Shown here: one piece after another, positions 7,249 to 8,136 of the stretch
How positions within the stretch are numbered: the first letter of the stretch is position 1
How the letters are laid out: each line of letters starts with the position of its first letter
NCBI GenBank assembly: GCA_937895785.1
Contig: CALBKW010000067.1
Location: 1 to 8,136 of the forward strand
Direction: 5' to 3'
Length of the DNA stretch: 8,136 nucleotides
DNA from: an uncultured Candidatus Melainabacteria bacterium
Lineage (GTDB): Bacteria > Cyanobacteriota > Vampirovibrionia > Gastranaerophilales > Gastranaerophilaceae
Made by a program: the position numbers and the translations under genes
The notes under the pieces: model-generated
What the model was told of the DNA's origin: nothing
Seen by the model: only the letters and a program-made list of their open reading frames with translations
Database searches by the model: none

Positions 7249-7291
7249 AAATAAAAAGGCGCGTGGGCAAAGCCCACGCGCCTTTTTATTT
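7249..7291. terminator. Bidirectional intrinsic terminator closing the chemosensory module
   Basis: A 16-base left arm (7253-7268, AAAAAGGCGCGTGGGC), an AAA loop (7269-7271) and a perfectly complementary right arm (7272-7287). Four more A-T pairs extend the stem outward to 7249 and 7291. A-tract and T-tract flank a GC-rich core, so it works in both directions. It lies four bases after the CheW stop and directly abuts the stop of the convergent 62-residue gene. Confidence 0.94.
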
Positions 7292-7480
7292 TTATTGTTG
7301 ATTTCTTCTGAAATCTTGTGACATAGTTTGTTGGAAGTTTTGTTGTTGAATTTCGTTGCTTTGATGAACCTTACCAACGGTTGTGTTAACTTTGCCAACA
7401 AATGTAACTGTTTGACTAATTGCAAACCAAAGTGCAGCAACTACTGCTATAACTATCAGTGGTTTTGGAATATCTGGCAT
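7292..7480 (-). CDS. Small single-pass membrane protein, function unknown
   Basis: 62 residues. The start is supported by a strong AGGAGG (7488-7493 on the complement) seven bases before the ATG. After a short MPDIPKP, a hydrophobic stretch from about residue 8 to 29 (LIVIAVVAALWFAISQTVTFVG) forms one membrane segment. It lacks a clear lipobox or signal-peptidase site, so an anchored protein is more likely than a secreted one. The remaining 30 residues are polar and rich in Q and N (NEIQQQNFQQTMSQDFRRNQQ) and look flexible. I do not recognise the family. It ends at the bidirectional terminator and lies 116 bases downstream of the UPF0126 gene on the same strand, so it may have its own promoter. 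Confidence 0.8.
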   Translation of the reverse strand: MPDIPKPLIVIAVVAALWFAISQTVTFVGKVNTTVGKVHQSNEIQQQNFQQTMSQDFRRNQQ

Positions 7481-7542
7481 ATCTCATCCTCCTCATATCT
7501 TATTTAAAATTGGGTATTAGAAAAACGAACATTAGCTATCCA

Positions 7543-7553
7543 ATTATATTATA
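7543..7553 (-). promoter_or_regulatory. Possible -10 region of the 62-residue membrane protein gene
   Basis: Two overlapping TATAAT hexamers occur on the minus strand (7543-7548 and 7548-7553). Initiation there would leave a leader of roughly 55-65 bases. No good -35 is seen upstream, and the surrounding DNA is very AT-rich, so chance occurrence is possible. Confidence 0.3.
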
Positions 7554-7596
7554 ACTCTTTTGAATGAAAAAAATTATTATACTATCGGGTAATTTG

Positions 7597-8136
7597 TTAA
7601 TCGTCTTTATCTTCAAATTCAATACGAGGTAATTTTGGCAAGCCTAAATGGTAATATGATGCCAAAATTCTTATTACAATCGTGATAACAATTGCGGCAA
7701 CAACAGATAAGATAGGGCTACAGTGAGAGGTGTACATAAAATAGTAAATTCCAGCGCCAACAATTGCTGCTGATGCATAAATATCTTTGAATAAAACGAA
7801 GGGAACTTTGCCTGCAAGCACATCTCTAACCATTCCACCGCCAATACCTGTGATTACGCCAACGAAGATTGCTAAAAATGCGTTGTGTTCAAACCCATTA
7901 ACTATGGCTGTATTTGTTCCAGTTACGGCAAAAACGCCTAAACCGATTGCATCAAAAAAGTTAACTACTTCAACGAAAAATTGTTTGTTTTTGTTGAATT
8001 TGGCTTTGACAATGGCGGCAGCTCCAAAAGTTACGCAAGATGTCATAAATGCTACAACAACATATATTGGGTTTTTGAACATTGTAGGCGGAATAATTCC
8101 TAATGTAATGTCGCGTAGTGCACCACCGCCAACAGC
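7597..8136 (-). CDS. UPF0126 (YicG-like) multi-pass membrane protein, 5' end missing
   Basis: The frame is open from the window edge to TAA at 7597-7599, giving 179 residues. An internal Met codon at 8080-8082 is not the start, because the 18 codons before it (AVGGGALRDITLGIIPPT) are family-typical. The protein shows the duplicated signature of UPF0126: GGGALRDITLGIIPP in the first half and GGGMVRDVLAGKVPF in the second, each followed by hydrophobic helices. About five membrane segments are visible and the tail (PRIEFEDKDD) is charged. Family members are usually slightly over 200 residues, so roughly 30 are missing. The family is inner-membrane and some members have been linked to glycine transport or to a TRIC-like channel fold; the substrate here is not known. 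It lies outside the terminator-bounded chemosensory module and is probably unrelated to it. Confidence 0.92.
   Translation of the reverse strand, partial: AVGGGALRDITLGIIPPTMFKNPIYVVVAFMTSCVTFGAAAIVKAKFNKNKQFFVEVVNFFDAIGLGVFAVTGTNTAIVNGFEHNAFLAIFVGVITGIGGGMVRDVLAGKVPFVLFKDIYASAAIVGAGIYYFMYTSHCSPILSVVAAIVITIVIRILASYYHLGLPKLPRIEFEDKDD

Noticed and set aside
7228..7440. A 70-residue minus-strand frame running through the terminator
   Set aside because: It overlaps the better-supported 62-residue gene in another frame and translates the hairpin, so it is not a gene.
7561..7596. Possible terminator after the UPF0126 gene
   Set aside because: Only a six-pair A-T stem with a large loop precedes the T-run on the minus strand; too weak to call.
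1..8136. UGA recoding suggested by the absence of TGA stop codons
   Set aside because: All genes read full length under the standard code, Trp is TGG, and few stops are sampled; AT-rich genomes favour TAA.
1..8136. CRISPR array, tRNA/rRNA, insertion sequence or phage element
   Set aside because: No direct-repeat array, RNA gene signature, transposase or terminal repeats were seen on either strand; no gene-free stretch exceeds 300 bases.

Overview
The window is strongly AT-rich and gene-dense, with short intergenic gaps, Shine-Dalgarno starts and only TAA/TAG stops (no TGA stop in any called gene; Trp is TGG, so the standard code applies). Together with a chemosensory locus and no flagellar genes, this suggests a low-GC bacterium. 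A gut-associated Vampirovibrionia (Gastranaerophilales, 'Melainabacteria') is my best guess, but it rests on overall style rather than a marker gene and is held weakly.

Layout. Positions 1-424 (+) hold the last codons of an unidentified gene and a 98-residue small protein. A perfect palindromic terminator (436-471) follows. From 475 to 7244 lies a four-gene divergent chemosensory/c-di-GMP module. Leftward from about 4700 run a membrane-anchored methyl-accepting protein without a sensory domain and a very large hybrid CheA (Hpt, long helical region, kinase core, CheW-like domain, receiver). Rightward run a PleD/WspR-like response regulator (REC, GAF-like, GGDEF) and a double-CheW coupling protein, whose reading frames overlap by 26 bases. 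A second near-perfect bidirectional terminator (7249-7291) closes the module. Beyond it, on the minus strand, are a 62-residue single-pass membrane protein and the truncated 3' portion of a UPF0126/YicG-family membrane protein that runs off the window.

How it works together (inference). The receptor and double CheW should form an array with the hybrid CheA. CheA would phosphorylate its own receiver and/or the receiver of the diguanylate cyclase, giving a c-di-GMP output. The part list resembles the Pseudomonas Wsp surface-sensing system (WspA, WspB/D, WspE, WspR), but no CheR or CheB adaptation gene and no stand-alone CheY is present between the two terminators. The two arms share a 64-base intergenic region containing the palindrome TATAATTATA, which can serve as a -10 element on both strands.
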